From Sarcocystis neurona (lineage: Eukaryota; Apicomplexa; Conoidasida; Eucoccidiorida; Sarcocystidae): a stretch of DNA of 64,000 nt. Every line of letters begins with the position of its first letter. Position 1 is the stretch's first letter. Below the pieces are notes generated by a model that saw nothing but the letters and a program-made list of their open reading frames with translations, was not told where the DNA came from and made no database searches. Of this stretch, positions 1-12,900 are shown piece by piece. Where the stretch lies: the NCBI GenBank assembly GCA_000727475.1, contig KL647301.1, forward strand, positions 1,823,055 to 1,887,054, read 5' to 3'. The translations under genes and the position numbers were made by a program.

Positions 1-1984
1 GGCGGCAGCAGCACCAGTAGCAGGAGCAGCAGCACCACGGATTAGGACGGAGTCCTGTTTGCTGATGGGGCGACAGTGGCAAACACGACGAGGAGTCGGC
101 AACAAAGGTGAAAATGGCGACAGGACGATCACAGCCGGTGGAGGTGCAACAGCAGCAGCAGCTCTGTACTCGAAATCGCACGCGCGGGCGCAGTAGAGAG
201 TAGTGCCAACAATGGCACCAACAACGCCGGCACGGCAAGAGTGGTAACGATAGTAACACAAACTTTCGCCCTGGTATCTACGTGATGTTGTCGCAGAACG
301 GCCGGTAACGGACGCAGCAGCAGCTTCCACATCGGCGGAGGCTGAATAATAAGATCCAGGTATGTGCGGGGCAGATCTAACGGAAACGCGCAAACGGCGC
401 AACGTGACAGGACAAACGTTGTGTGTGTTGCTTGTTTAACAGTGAATGCAGCCCTTTCTTCTCTGTGCGCTGCAAATAAACACCACCCCAGCGGGCGCGC
501 CAGCCGCTGCCACGGCTACAGCTAACGAAGACACAACGGCGCGACATAGGGCTTTTTTTTGGTGGCTGTCGAACGCAGGACGGTTCTCGCCGCGCAGCGG
601 CGCGAGAGTCGCAGCGCGGACAACAGAACAGCATCCACAAGGTAGCGAGCGACACAGAACCAAGCTAGCGACACAGACAACGGCAGCACCAGGAGCAGAA
701 GCAACCAGATCAACCCCGGCTCCACGTGTGACAGCAATGATGGCAGCAGCCGGACGGAAAGGAACAAGAGCAAGGGTAGACAAAGCAGAAGCAGCACCAC
801 GAGCACGAGCACCCACACCGTAGCGGCCAGGACAAACGACAGAAGCCGCAAAACCGCTGCAGATAGCAACCGCCATATAGTGGCACAGATCACGTACAAA
901 TCTGCACAGCGTATAAAATTCATCTAGGTTACACGAAGGATTTCACATCTTGAGGGCGATTTAGAGCGCCCTCGAGTACTGTTAGTCCGAAAGAAGCAGC
1001 AGCTCCACCACTAGCACAGATGTAGACCTCCAGCAGCAAGGATAGCGGGAGGAATGTGTTCGTCGGGGGTGCTCCACAGATGGCAATCTTCGCAGCCGCG
1101 GCTGCTGCTCTGTCGCCCCTCCGATCTCTGCACTTCCGTCTAGTGCTTGTGCGCTTCCTGTGTGGCCGAAGGAAAACGCCTTTAGCGTGTGATTTCAAAT
1201 GGTAGAGTCGAGTCGAGGTGGGGGGCAGCCATTTCCGTCGTGAGTGGAAAACTAAATAGGCCCTGAAGAGCCAACACAATGTAGAACTGTGGTGAGGCAG
1301 CCCATGGCTGCTAGCGCGAGGAATTCTCAAATCGCAGAAGATGACTGATCACCGTGGTTGTGGGTGGAGGCTGCCCAGCAGAAGCAGGTGTTCGTCCGGT
1401 ATTACGCTTTCCAGATGTCCTGCGCTTCTGGAGACCGCTGCTCCTGTCACCACTGCAACCTCTTTAAGTTCCTCAGACTCTGTCCCTGTGTGCTTCTGCT
1501 GCTTGCCGCTTCTGCGGGAGCGGCCACCTCCGTTGCTTGTGCAGGTGAGGACTGCAGTGGTGCCGCAGGATGATGCTCCACCTCGTTTCACAGATGCCTC
1601 ACGGTGTGACCCTGCTGCAGCTATTGCTGCTGCAGTGCTGCACGTGGTATTGTGGCTTCGGGTACTGTTGAAACCTAATGCTTAAAGCACTGGCTGCCTT
1701 TTCTAGACATGACCAAGTAGTACGCTCCGATACGATATGAGGCGGCAGGAGCGCCTGCAAGGAAGTGCCAGTATGGTGCGAGTGGGCAGCAGTTCGTGCG
1801 GGAGCAGAGGAACACCATATGCGGTGAGGGGGAGACCCCTTGTTTCTGTGGGACGGGCCAGGTTGAGCCCCGACACGGAAAGTTTTTCATTGCTTGTCCA
1901 TACACCTGCATGTAGATTGACAAAGCTATCCAGCTGTCGCACGTTTGGCAGAACAGTACGCCGCCACGAATGGGTACACGTGGT

Positions 1985-2016
<32 letters not shown>

Positions 2017-2296
2017 AGTCAAAATACAGCAACATGCGAAGCCCACAGCAGGTAGAAACTGAGACTACATGCTCTTATTGGAGCACAAGCCCCGCTGGAC
2101 TCCAGGACGTATGCCTAGACGTTGGTATACACATATATGTTCATAAAGACGAAGACATTACCACACGGAGCGTTCTGCCGGTACTGCTCGTCCATATCAG
2201 TGTCGAAGACACGCAGCATTGAGTGCCCTATAAGTGGGTACATACGTGCATCGCTGTCCGCACTGCTGCGTGAAGTGGCGCCGGATACAGTATCAC
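1..2296. other. Left-edge region, mostly unresolved, CAG-flavoured at its start
   Basis: The first 900 bases carry scattered CAG/CAA/GCA triplets and overlapping open frames on both strands, none with a recognisable domain. A CA microsatellite sits near 1985-2011. On the minus strand an open block at about 1960-1703 contains the segment TETRGLPLTAYGVPLLPHE. It could be a later exon of the MutS-like gene just to the right, since MutS clamp regions often show an ARG/RG-hydrophobic motif. That reading is weak and I could not fix its splice sites. Confidence 0.3.
1985..2011. repeat. (AC)n dinucleotide microsatellite
   Basis: An uninterrupted AC run of about 13 units lies between the possible exons of the minus-strand gene. 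Confidence 0.9.
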
Positions 2297-2909
2297 CTGG
2301 GTAACTGACTGGAGCGTGCCGTCCAGCGACGGACGTCGCGTGTGGCACGGAAAATAAAAGTACACATCCAGAAGATCAGCACACGTTGCGTGGGCACGTA
2401 AAAGTTAGTAGCATCTGCCAAGTCTGAACAGAGACTCAACCTGCCCAGCTCCTGGATAACTGCGGACGAGAGAAGGCAGCGAATCATGCTGTTGCGCTAA
2501 CCTCAACATAGCTTTGCGTGCTCCAGCCACCATCGCGGACGCCTCCAACCCAAGAATAGCAGCAGTCAGGTATGCGGTAAGTGCGTTCACCTGGTTGGGA
2601 CCAGGTAGTCGTGTTCCGCAAGGCCTCTGCGTATAGCAATTCCTGTATTCGTTGCAGGCTGCCAAACATTCGTTTAATGCGGGAAACACCCCCACCACTG
2701 CGTGGTTTACACTGCGTTATTCATACTGACAGTTCACGGGGAGTCACAGGTACAGATCTTTACATATTAAGTCTACAAGGCATATTGCAACACCTGGTGA
2801 ATCTGGGTGCACCAGTTAATACCCAAGGCAGCGAGGAGAAGTTCTTGCGCCAAAATACTCACCAGTCTATGATGCACCGTAGCAGGAGTGGACCTGACTT
2901 GGCGCGCGT
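2297..2909 (-). CDS. MutS-family-like (MSH) protein, internal exons
   Basis: Three minus-strand exons join in phase: 2909-2863, 2697-2591 and 2459-2297. Introns begin GTGAGT and GTGAAC, and the last acceptor has a good pyrimidine tract. The joined peptide contains TRAKSGPLLLRCIID, then IKRMFGSLQRIQELL, then VIQELGRLSLCSDLADATNF. The pattern T-[KR]-x3-G-x3-L-R-x2-I followed by a helix ending QELL matches, from memory, the start of MutS core domain III, best in MSH4-type proteins. An upstream open block holding VIDDSKLHACHIAPN fits the preceding 'ID-S/T' segment of that domain, but the phase between it and this block is not solved. The ATPase domain is not visible and would lie to the left. The exon structure is fairly convincing; the family is tentative. 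A different helical protein is possible. Confidence 0.4.
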
Positions 2910-3116
2910 CTGTCAACAGTAACCACCGGTAGGTGTCCGCCCGTGAGGTATTCGTACCGTCTTCCACAGCACCTTGACTTAGTACACAAGGTGAAGCTGA
3001 CGACTTGAGCGACTACTTTTTAGGGTGTTCTATGGGATTCGTTACTGCCACTCTAAGGGCCCTTACAGAAACCTGCCAGATACTTATTTTTACGTCCTGC
3101 TACCAAGAAAGCTCAC

Positions 3117-3735
3117 TTAGGAGTATCAGCCTTCCAGTTCGGTGCAATGTGGCACGCGTGAAGTTTTGAATCATCTATTACGGGGGCATACGGCAATCCA
3201 CGCGCATCACCTATGTTGCGAGGAGCGTCGCAGACGTCGTGGAAAGTGAGTGCCTTCAGATTGGAGAGGAGGATACATGCGTCCCAAATGAAGCGGCCCA
3301 TACACATCAACTTGCAACATCTTTCACAGTGGAGGAAAGTCGTACGCGACTCCGAATGCGATTTCATTGTCACAGTTAAAGGTGTTGCCTGTCACGAACG
3401 CCACATAAATAATGTGGGAGTCCTACGCAGCCACCCTGGAAGTATCATATTCAGTCAGGTGGTTTTCTTGGCAATCACCAATGTTGCGGTTTTCCTGTGG
3501 GGTGAGCCGCGGCAGCTGCTGTTGCACCAGAATCTTCTGCTGCAACAGCATGTCGGACTGCCTCCTCTTGCCACGAATTTGCTGCCACGGCTCTGGTGGT
3601 TCTGCTGGCCGTCTCACTACGCAGCGGATACCGTTAGCGCAAAGTATTTTGCTATCAGTGCAGCCAAGACCGTAGTTTTACTCGTACATCAACAGTTGCC
3701 GCTGCTGTTTCACGCGCTTTGCTATAATGCTGGAG
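3117..3735 (-). CDS. Probable upstream exons of the minus-strand gene
   Basis: Exons 3735-3682 and 3616-3479 join in phase. They have plausible acceptors (CCGCAG, TGCGTAG) and donors (GTAAAA, GTGATT). They read SIIAKRVKQQRQLLMY followed by an Ala/Glu-rich stretch containing NSWQEEAVRHAVAAED. A further open block from about 3388 to 3117 reads WDACILLSNLKALTFHDVCD and then PVIDDSKLHACHIAPN, ending at a GTGAGC donor. Codon content is ordinary and these blocks lie upstream of, and on the same strand as, the MutS-like exons, so they probably belong to that gene. The joins between the second exon, this open block and the next gene segment do not agree in phase, so at least one boundary or a small exon is missing. 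No domain is recognised in the first two exons. Confidence 0.3.
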
Positions 3736-3983
3736 CTGCGGTAATCGCTAGGTCTACCCCTACGTCAACGTCTGTGGATATACTTCTCTTTCAAGTGTAT
3801 GCTGGCGACTGCTGCGTGTTTCATTGTACAGTTGTGCTTTTGAGCGACAGCTGTTGCTTGGGCAGGCCCTTCCGTTTCACGACCAGTGTGTGCCCCTCTC
3901 TGTATTATAGGTGCATCCATCCATCCACCTGTTTATTCGTCTGTCTACACTTTCAATTTGCTAACACCTTAATGAGCTTCTAA

Positions 3984-6978
3984 CAGCTCCACGGGCACAC
4001 ACTCTGTGAGCGTGCTGCACTTTCAGGCGGTAAGGTCCATCTTGGCAAGCATTTCAAGCGTCGTTACTGGTGGCAAGAGACGGTAAAAGGCTGAGAAGGA
4101 CCGTCTGTTCATCCACTGCAGAGAACGTCAAAGGTGGGAGTTACCAGTGAAGGGATTGTCCTACCATGCACCTCAGAGAACGCTTAAGCTGGCAGGTGAA
4201 GATAAACTATTCCGGGGTCTACAAGTCTCTCCTTACACAGAGTTACAGCGTGTGTATACGCGCCGACTGCCAACTGGCTACCTGAGTCTGTAGCGTTAAA
4301 CCGTTGTACGTGAAGTGCCGATACCCCAGCCAAGGGCATTGGCCCACGTCCATGTATGTATTAACGTATGTCCGTATATACGTATGCTTCCACCAACCCA
4401 CCTTAACTACGTAAATATTAGCAGTGCAGTGCGTGCGTATGTACGTGCATGTTTCGTGTATATATGTGTACACGGGTGCGGCGCAGAGTGCACGTACGAT
4501 ATGGGTTGAAGGCGCTCCACGGACTCAAAGCACGGACTGCAGAATATCGGCTACCATCAACTCTGATAGTCATACGTCCCAAGAGGCAGAAGGGCAAATG
4601 ACCCTCTACGTGGTGTACAACGAAGGAGGAAGAAGAGAGACGAACTCTGCCTGCGACTGGAAAAGAGAAGCAGACTGCTTCGGACGACATGCACGCCTGT
4701 GAGTTGCCGCAAGACACGGATGCATCACTTCACCGTCACGAGATCTCTGTGTCCGAAGTGCAAATAGCGTGTTTACGAAATAGAGGAAAACGCAGGAGGT
4801 ACCTTCACATCTCATGTTCATTCGTACTCGAACGCTCCTAACTTCGGATCCCGCGTGTTGTTTTAATTAAGTCCATCAGAGAGTATCGGCGTCACGACCG
4901 AGTGTCTGGAAGAAAGGTTCTCCATTACACCAAGATCGTAAGGGGACGTGTGTGTCACTGCGGGGTGTTGAGAAAATTTCCTGTTCCATTGAACAGTAGA
5001 AAATTTTTGTGTCACCGCAGTGTGCCTGGGAGGAGGCACCTATGGAAGTGCTACTGGTGCCGCTGCTGCTGGGACTACTGTGAGGCCTGCCACACCGCTG
5101 AGGCCTGCAGCCCATGGTGCGGAAAAGATCCAGCGTAAACAAAAGGAGAAAAGCAGTAGCTGCTGCACTGCTGTTGCCGGTAAGGCTGCCGCTGATGCTG
5201 CTGCGCCTTGTGTGGCCGCTGCTGATGCTGCGGCGCCTTGTGTGGCCGCTGTTGATGCTGCGGCGCCTTGTGTGGCCGCTGCTGATGCTGCTGCTGCTTC
5301 GGCTGTTGGCGGATCAGCGAAGAGCAGTGCGTGGGCCACAGTCGTAGCCTACCAGCAACCTGCTGTGCACGTGGCTGCTAGCCGTTCATCAGACACGGGC
5401 AACGGAACGGCGCGACTCTCACTGTCTTGTTCGTCACCTGCAAGTCAAACAAGGACAACGCCTGGCGTGAAGTACCTCAGACAAGGACAGAATCCTGCTC
5501 TACATTACATGTATAAACCACCATCAGCAAGAGCGATCCTACAGGGAAGTGACGGCAGCTGCCGTCCACACACAGGATGAAGAGAGCAGCATGCCGGTTC
5601 CGACACGCAGTCTCTGATAGACGGAACCTAAGTTGTGGTTCATCCGCACTGCTTGGATTGTACGTTTAAGTTGATGTGTTCCGGTGCACTGAGGGGAAGA
5701 GCGGATCGGTACGCAAGCTAGGAACCGCGAAACACACCGACTGCTTCAGACTGCGTCCCTGCACACTCGCGGCAGCAGCAACAGCAGAACACCGGCCGCC
5801 TCTGCCTCTACTTGCGCAGCAGCCTCGTGCAAACAGTATCGCAGATTAGCCGCGCGTTCCATTTCGCAGCGCAGCCGTCAGCAACAACAAGGTGGAGCAC
5901 CACGACCGTAACCGCGGTCCCAACAGCGGCAACAGGCAGGAACAAGACCTCGCCGCACCTGCAGCTAGTGTCAACACAGCATCAGGCGGCGCCACCACCA
6001 GCACTACCTACTGAGGCGTAGCCTTACGGTTTCGTCATTGTGATGGTTTGACACGAGCATCACAGATACGACCTGCTCTCCTCGAGGGCAGCATCCTCGC
6101 GATCAGTGGTGTCCTCAGAGGGGCGCGGGGCTTCGCAGCGCACACGGGAACCTCCGAGTGGCGAGAGCGACTACAAAGGCAGCAGCAGCAGTGACAGAAA
6201 AAGAGGTCCAGCAGAAAAACGTGAAGGCCTTGGTGCGGCCTGGAGAAGCTGTTGCCCAGCAACTTATGGAGATCCATATGTCTGAACAGTGCGGCTGTAC
6301 GATCTCTCCCAGGATCAAGAACAGCCGCCTCACTGCCGCAGAGCGGAGGGTAACTGCGTGAATTCAAAACAGTGTGCACTTGTGGCCAATGTAGCCTAGA
6401 GAGAATCGACTTCGGAGTATACACACGTAAGTGAGTTCGTCTCCTCTTTGGGGGAAATGTCAGAGCTTTTCTCCCCAGTTGTTTGCACACCTTCTCATCC
6501 GGGGCAGTAGCAGAAGTGGCAGGACAGCATTCAGGGCGGATGTATCTGTTGAATGAGTCTTCTGCCACTGCCCATGTTGCATACTCTCCTAGACAAGTTT
6601 CGAAGGGTGCGACAGGTGCAGCAGCAAGCTAGACGTCAATGCACCCCAACATGAAGAAGCAGCCGTGACAGCAGAAGTCCTGGCTGGATCAACAGCACAC
6701 CAGTTGCAACGCTGCAGGAGCAACAGCGGCCTTCAGCTCGAGACAGCAGTGCCCTGATGCGATCAGGAGCAGGTGTAAGGACAGCGGATGCAACAGCGTC
6801 ACTGCCACAAGGCGCAGTACAGACATGTTTTAAGAGAGAACATACACTGTTTTCTACAGAGTAGCTTGTCGGCGGCCGGCGCGGGCCCGCATGTGGAAGC
6901 AACTGCGTGCGCCAACTGCAGCCCGTTCAGGACCAGGAGATAAGCAGGGCTTCTTGCGACTGAGCAGAAGGGCAGAAA
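3984..6978. other. Repeat-poor to CAG-flavoured stretch without an assignable gene
   Basis: From 4.0 to 4.9 kb there are only short open frames and CGTATGT/GTATAC-like low-complexity sequence. From about 5.0 to 6.9 kb the DNA becomes CAG/CTG and GCA-rich. Open frames exist on both strands (for example plus 5020-5580), without domains or clear splice signals. The last 350 bases upstream of the 6979 start are CAG-rich and could be 5' untranslated or promoter sequence. I see no TATA-like or other convincing promoter element. Confidence 0.5.
5191..5295. repeat. 30-bp tandem repeat, three and a half copies
   Basis: Near-identical units at 5191-5220, 5221-5250 and 5251-5280 are followed by a partial fourth. 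They differ at one or two positions (CTG versus CGG, GCT versus GTT). The unit is a multiple of three, so every frame stays open. One plus frame encodes ADAAAPCVAA repeats inside the 186-codon ORF 5020-5580, and the minus strand encodes an Ala/Gln/Thr repeat. Whether it is translated is unknown. Confidence 0.9.
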
Positions 6979-9900
6979 ATGGAGGACGTCAACGGTGCTG
7001 TTGTTAGCGATCGACTTTCCGCTGCAGAGGGGGTAGCATCTGCAACAACAAACAGTACCGCAACAGCAGCTGCTACCTCAGACGCGGTGTCCCAGCAGTG
7101 GCCCACCTTCCCGCAGCAGGTGACCGAGGGGCGGCAGACACACCTTGACTTGCAGGAGCAGCGCAAACCGCGCCAGGGCTTCCCAGATCTCTGGCAGAAT
7201 GAGCAGCAGCAGAAGCTGCGGTGGATGATATCTCACGCACCGCAGAGGCGGCACAGCGCCTCTGAATACTTTTACCAGCACCAGCAGCTGGGCAGCCCCC
7301 CTCAGAAAACGAACCAGCAGCGGAGCCCTACTCAGGAGAAGAGCCGCCCGGTGCAGCTGACTCAACGGCAGCAACAGCAGCAGATCTGCACGTCTTTTGC
7401 GCAGCCAATGCAGCGACGCTGGCCTCCCTCCCTGCCTCACCCACACTTCTCAAAAGGCGCACCGCTCCTTGAGAGCGCTGTAGGGCGGCCGGCACCTCTT
7501 TACAGCAATAGAAGCGCGCGCGAGGGCGAATGCACTGTGGGTCCACAACATCACGGCAGCCCTGGGGCAAGCAGCCGTAATCGCAGCGACAGGAACACTA
7601 GCAGTAGCAGCAGCAACGACGCAAGAGGCTGCGTCCCCAACAGCAACAGCAGCCTAAGCACCCGCACCAGTTCCCCTGGCGGTGGTCGCACCGTTGAAGG
7701 GAGCAGCTGGCGTAACCCGGGTTCTATAGAGAGTAATTCTCTAATGAGTTGCACCAGCAGCAGTGCTAGGACCAGCAGTTGCAGCAGCCGGCCGTTCCTG
7801 CGTGGATCTGCAAGTCTGGACACGTTGCGGTTGTGGTCCTCTGCAGCATTTTTCCCCGATGAAGCCGAAGTCACTGCAGCCTACCAGACAGACACGGAGG
7901 CCGTAGCGCTAGAGCAGGCGGCTGCAGAGAGTGCTGCAGCAGCCGCTGTCAGGAGCGCAGCGAGGGCTGCAGCAGCGAGTGCGGCTGCCCAAAGGGAGGC
8001 ATGTGCGGTGGCAGCGGAGAGTGCACGTGGAGGGAGCTCACCGAAACAAAGGCAGACTGCAGCAGCTCACGTCGAAGCAGCAAGCTGCATTTCAAGTGCA
8101 TTTGCAGGAGTCACAGGTATAACAGGGGACTCGAGAACAGGTTTAGCTGCGGCACCACCAGAACCGCGCACGCAGAGGACACGAGAACTGGTGCGAGGCA
8201 GCACAATAAGGAGCGGTCGTGGCACACTCCCCAGTTCCCCACCTGCCGCTGAAGGAGCTTCTGGAGAAAAAAGGTGGACGCTTGAAGAAAGCGTCTGGGC
8301 CGCGGAATTTGTTCGACTCTCTGCTGCAGGATTTGTCAGAGACGAAGACACCGCAGTGCTAACTCTTTCACCTGACCTGGGTCAACCAACGCTTCCGAAT
8401 GTTGCAACTGCTGCTGCTGTAGTTTCTACGGGGCTAGATGCCTCTTCGCCTGCTTCTGCTGCTGTTGACGCGGGACACCATCCTGACACTAGTGTTCCCT
8501 GTAACGCTTCTGCTGACGCCGCTGCTTGCGACGCTTTTGCTGACCGTGCTGAAGCTGCTGCTGTGGCTGCCACTCCGGTGCGGTCCTCTGCGATTGACCC
8601 TGCACTGGCTTCAGCGCAGCGAAGCTCTTGTAAGGCAGATCCTGAAGCGTGTCCCTCAGCGTTCGCACGTGCCTCCGCTGCTGTGCCTCCCGCTGCTGCT
8701 CCAGCCGCTCCTGTTTTGCTCGTTCCTGCTGTATACGGTGGCGCCGGTGACATCACCACTGCGGCGTTGGAATTGCCCCTTGCGTGGACAGCAGAAGATG
8801 AACGCGGTGCGTGCACACCCAGGTCGAGTTGCGTTCGTGCATCCCCGAGAAGCTGTCACACATCTTGTTCTCAAGAACCAGAGCAGCAGCTGCACCGGCA
8901 ACATCCAGAAAAACCGAAGGAACAGCTGCAGTGGAAAGAGAACTCCCCGATGGCCGACGAACACGACAAGCAGCAAACAGATGAAAACCACCTGCAGCAG
9001 CCACCGCGACAGCAGCAACATGTGCAGCACCCACAGCGGCAAGAAGTGCTGCCCCCGCAGGCAGAACACAGAGATGTACAGGAGAAACAACAGAAGAACC
9101 AGCAGCGACAGCTGCAGCATGAGCAGCACCCCCGGGTGGAGCATTGCCGGCGTCCCTCACAGCCGACGCAGGTGTGCCACTCGTTGCACGAACGGCAACA
9201 CCTGCTGCTTGACCAGCTCTCTGTTTCTATGCCTTCGCACTGTAGTGGTGGCGCTGACACAGCTTCTTCTGAAAGTGTCTGCGTAGAGGAGCAGCCGTCC
9301 TGTCCGCAGCAGGTATTACAGCAGCTAAACACGCTTATGAGTGAGCAGCACGAATCACGTAGCAGTCAGGAGAATACGCAGACAGACCAGCAGGAACAGA
9401 ATCGTCTGTTGATAAGTCAAGAACAGCAGTCACAGGTAGTGCAGCACAAGCAACATCCATTTACGCCTCACGACCTGCATCCAGCAGAAACGCCACGGCC
9501 GGAGGTACAGTCGAAGCTGGTACAGCAACAGGACGGCCCCCACGAATTGCGGCCGCAGCAGAGCACAGAGCAAAAAGTGGACGAGCAGCAGACGGCCCAG
9601 TGGAAACAGGATCAAGTAGAAGAAGAACAGAAGGATGTCCAGCAGCAACAGCATGAGCAGCGTTCCCCAAAGCAGCAGCGCTTGCCACAGAGACAACTCC
9701 AGGAGACAGAAGCTGGGGCGCTGGAGCGAGGAGACTGGGCAAGGAAGTGTTGCAATAGTGAGGGCGAGCAATCGTCTAAGGAACAGGCTGCGGCGCTGCG
9801 GGAGCTTCAGCACGTTGTTCAGCAGCAGCAGGACCAGCTGCACACGCTGATGCACCAGCAAACCCTGCTGTTGCAACAGCTTCTTCAACGGCAACCACTA

Positions 9901-12900
9901 GCCGCTCTGCCTGCACCGGCGCATCCTGGACTGGACCTGGATGTTGGTCAGCTGCCGCACGCAACTGTCGCGAGAAATGCTGCAGCAGACTCGCCAGCAG
10001 CAGGTGACGCAACAGCTGCAACTTCTCGACAACAAGCCGCAGTACCACCTCCAGCAGTACCGACACCATCAGTGACAGCACCACAAAAAACAACAGCAGC
10101 ACGTGCACCCGTCGCTGATTTTGCGAGTACGGCGCAGTATTCGAAACTTTCCGCAGCAGGGACAGGCAACGCTAACTCAGCAACTTCTGAGGGGTGTTGC
10201 TACACACAGGATTCTGGTATTGAAAACTATGAAGAGTCTGACTTGTGCGTGTCACAGCAGGGTCGGCAGCAACCCGAACGAACACAATTGACGAGCGAGA
10301 CATTGCAAAAGCATGCAAACCAGTTGCAGCAGGACAGACAACATGCGCTGGTAAATGACGAACTGCAGACGCCTGCTAAGTCTTTGCTGCAGATGCGACA
10401 AAAGGAGTTAAAAGAGCAAGCAACGCCGCCGCTCTTGTGCGTGAAGCAATTGCTACAGGACGAGCCAAACTTCCAGCAGGTCTCTCAGCAGCAAATCTCC
10501 CGGATGCAAGAAGATCAGCCAGCAAGCCAGAACACAACACTGCAGCAGGCGTCAGAGCTGCGAGACAAGCAACAGCACCACCTACTCAAAGAAAGACTGA
10601 ACACGCAGCAGCTTCGACGAAGCCAGCCCGCACACAGCAGCACGCAGGAAGGACTCCATAGTAGCTCGCTGATACTGCAGCAGCCGATGCGTCCTGTGGT
10701 GTCGCCGCCGCTGATGCTGGAGTTGTTCGACCAATTGTCCGCCTTGCAAGGAAAGGCATGCGCTGGCCGGGTGGCGCTCGCAAAACAATCTCCAGCAGGA
10801 GCAGCCGAAGGCGAACCTGCAGCAGCTGCGTCTGAAGGAGTTCCGACAACACCACGGCCTGCAACCGCCACAGCGGCTACAGTGACAGCAGCCGCTTGTG
10901 CGACAAAAGCCCCCGTCGCAGCAGCACAAAGCAGCACACCTCCGCAAGCGTCAAAATCGAGGCCGGCACCGACAACAGCAGCAACCGGAAGAAATGGAAA
11001 GGGAGCCGCCCAGGGAGGAGCTACTGCAGTATCAGGTATACTCCAGCAACAGCGAGACCTCGACGTCTCCCCGCTGCAGCTCGAGCAGCAGCAAGGCAGA
11101 TGTGAAAGTACCCCTGCAGACGCAGCTACGCTTAGGTATCACACAGTACCGCGAGGCAGCAGCAACACCAACGCGCCACTGGTGGCAGAGAGTTCTTTCT
11201 CGCGACTTTCCACCGACACAGGAAGTCAGCAGCAGGCGCACGACCAGAAAGAACAGTGGTCGCCGCTGCTGCTGCAACAGCACGACTTTTCGTCGCTAGA
11301 CTGTAGAAGAGACAAGGAGAATGAAGGAACCCGTTTGAAGTCATCGATCCAAGTTGAATTCGACAAACTTGAGGATGCTGCTGGTGGTGGTGCGGTGCCA
11401 GTCCTTCGTGCTGCTGATGAAAGGGTGCAGCAGCAGTCCTCGCTCTGTACGGCAGAGCTGCTAAAACAGCAGCAGTGGGAACTGCAGGGTAAACTACGGA
11501 GGCTACAAGAACGCATGCAAAAACTGCATCAGCAGCAGCTGCAGCGAGAGCGGCTGCAACAGCAGCAGGTGGCGCTTGACGCATCCCTCGTTTCCCCGCA
11601 GCAGCAGCGCGCCACGGGGACGGAATCGCCGTTGCAACAGCAGTTGCCCATTTTGCTTAGCAACTCGTCGCTGCACGGCGTGTTACAACAGCAGCAGTGC
11701 CACGTAGCGCAGCAGAGGCAACAAGATCCACAGCACAGCTTCGGAGAATTTTCACCAAAGTCGCGTGTCCTTGTTCATCAGCACCGCAACTGGAGTAACA
11801 CAAGCAGCAGTGGAGACACCGGGTTAGCTGACAGCGTAGGAAGCGCCAACAGCACAGATGCACAAGTGCAACAAGCCCTGAGCAGCGCCTTTAATTCAGG
11901 AGCGACAGGACCGTTTTGTCCGTCTTTCACAGCTGGTGCACGCGCTGAGCAAGGCGCGTTGCCTGCTTCAGCCACTCGCTTGCAGTACGACCAGCTGCTG
12001 GTAGAAGAAGCAGCCCCGCATGCGACGCCTACAGCAGCAGCACCAGGAGTGGCAGCAAGCGCTGCAGCAGCTGCAGCTGCCGCGACTACAACGAGACGTC
12101 CAGTATCTAAAAATATCTGCAGGATGCACGCTGGACATTCTGCGACAAACGCAGCAGCAACAGGTCCAGCAGCAGGAGCCTCAGTAACGGCGCCAAAAGA
12201 AGCTCTAGCTGCGTTCGTTTTCCCAGGCGAGACGCGTGTGCTGCTGAGTCCTGCAAGTGACGGCACTATGCGTGTGTTTCCGTCTGATGATCCGGCAGCT
12301 TACGCGCCAGGGGGCGCCAGATCAGCAGTCGCAGGGCCATCTTTATTTGTTCCGGCTGCACCAGTTCCAGCAGTTCCGCCATTAGCAGCAGCAGATGTGT
12401 CCTTTTGCGTCCATCAGTATTCTTTAGATCAGCGGCAGAGCGATAATGCGGACAGAGTACCTCTCCCAAACTCCCGCTATTCCTTGGCAGTCATGTCGCC
12501 AAGCAAAAGCGCTGAAGCCCGCCAAGTTTTTTCTCCTGCAGCAGGTGCTGCCGTCCGAGTAGGATGGCCTGGCCAGCAGCAGCTTCTGAAGTACGAGCGA
12601 GGAAGTTCCCCAGCGCGTGCGTCAGGGACGGGGACAACAGCTGGCGAGAACGGCGAAGACCTAGGTGGACGTGACTCTCTCTGTGTGTCTCAACCGAGGC
12701 TGCTGCAACAGGTCCCACTGCAGAGGCCTCCTCTACTTCTGCATGGGCTTCCGAGTAGAATGCAGCAACAGATTAGCCACGAGCCAGCCGGTGTGCTGCC
12801 GCAGCAAGGGCACCGGCGAATACTCGACCAAGATGAGCAGATAGTCCCAAGCGTGCTAAAGCGCCTTCTGCTTCAACAGCAACAAGCGGGGCGCGCAGAG

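Noticed and set aside
3213..3983. Plus-strand ORF of 256 codons
   Set aside because: It overlaps better-supported minus-strand exons, has no domain and an odd hydrophobic and Cys-rich mix. It is most likely the shadow of the opposite strand.
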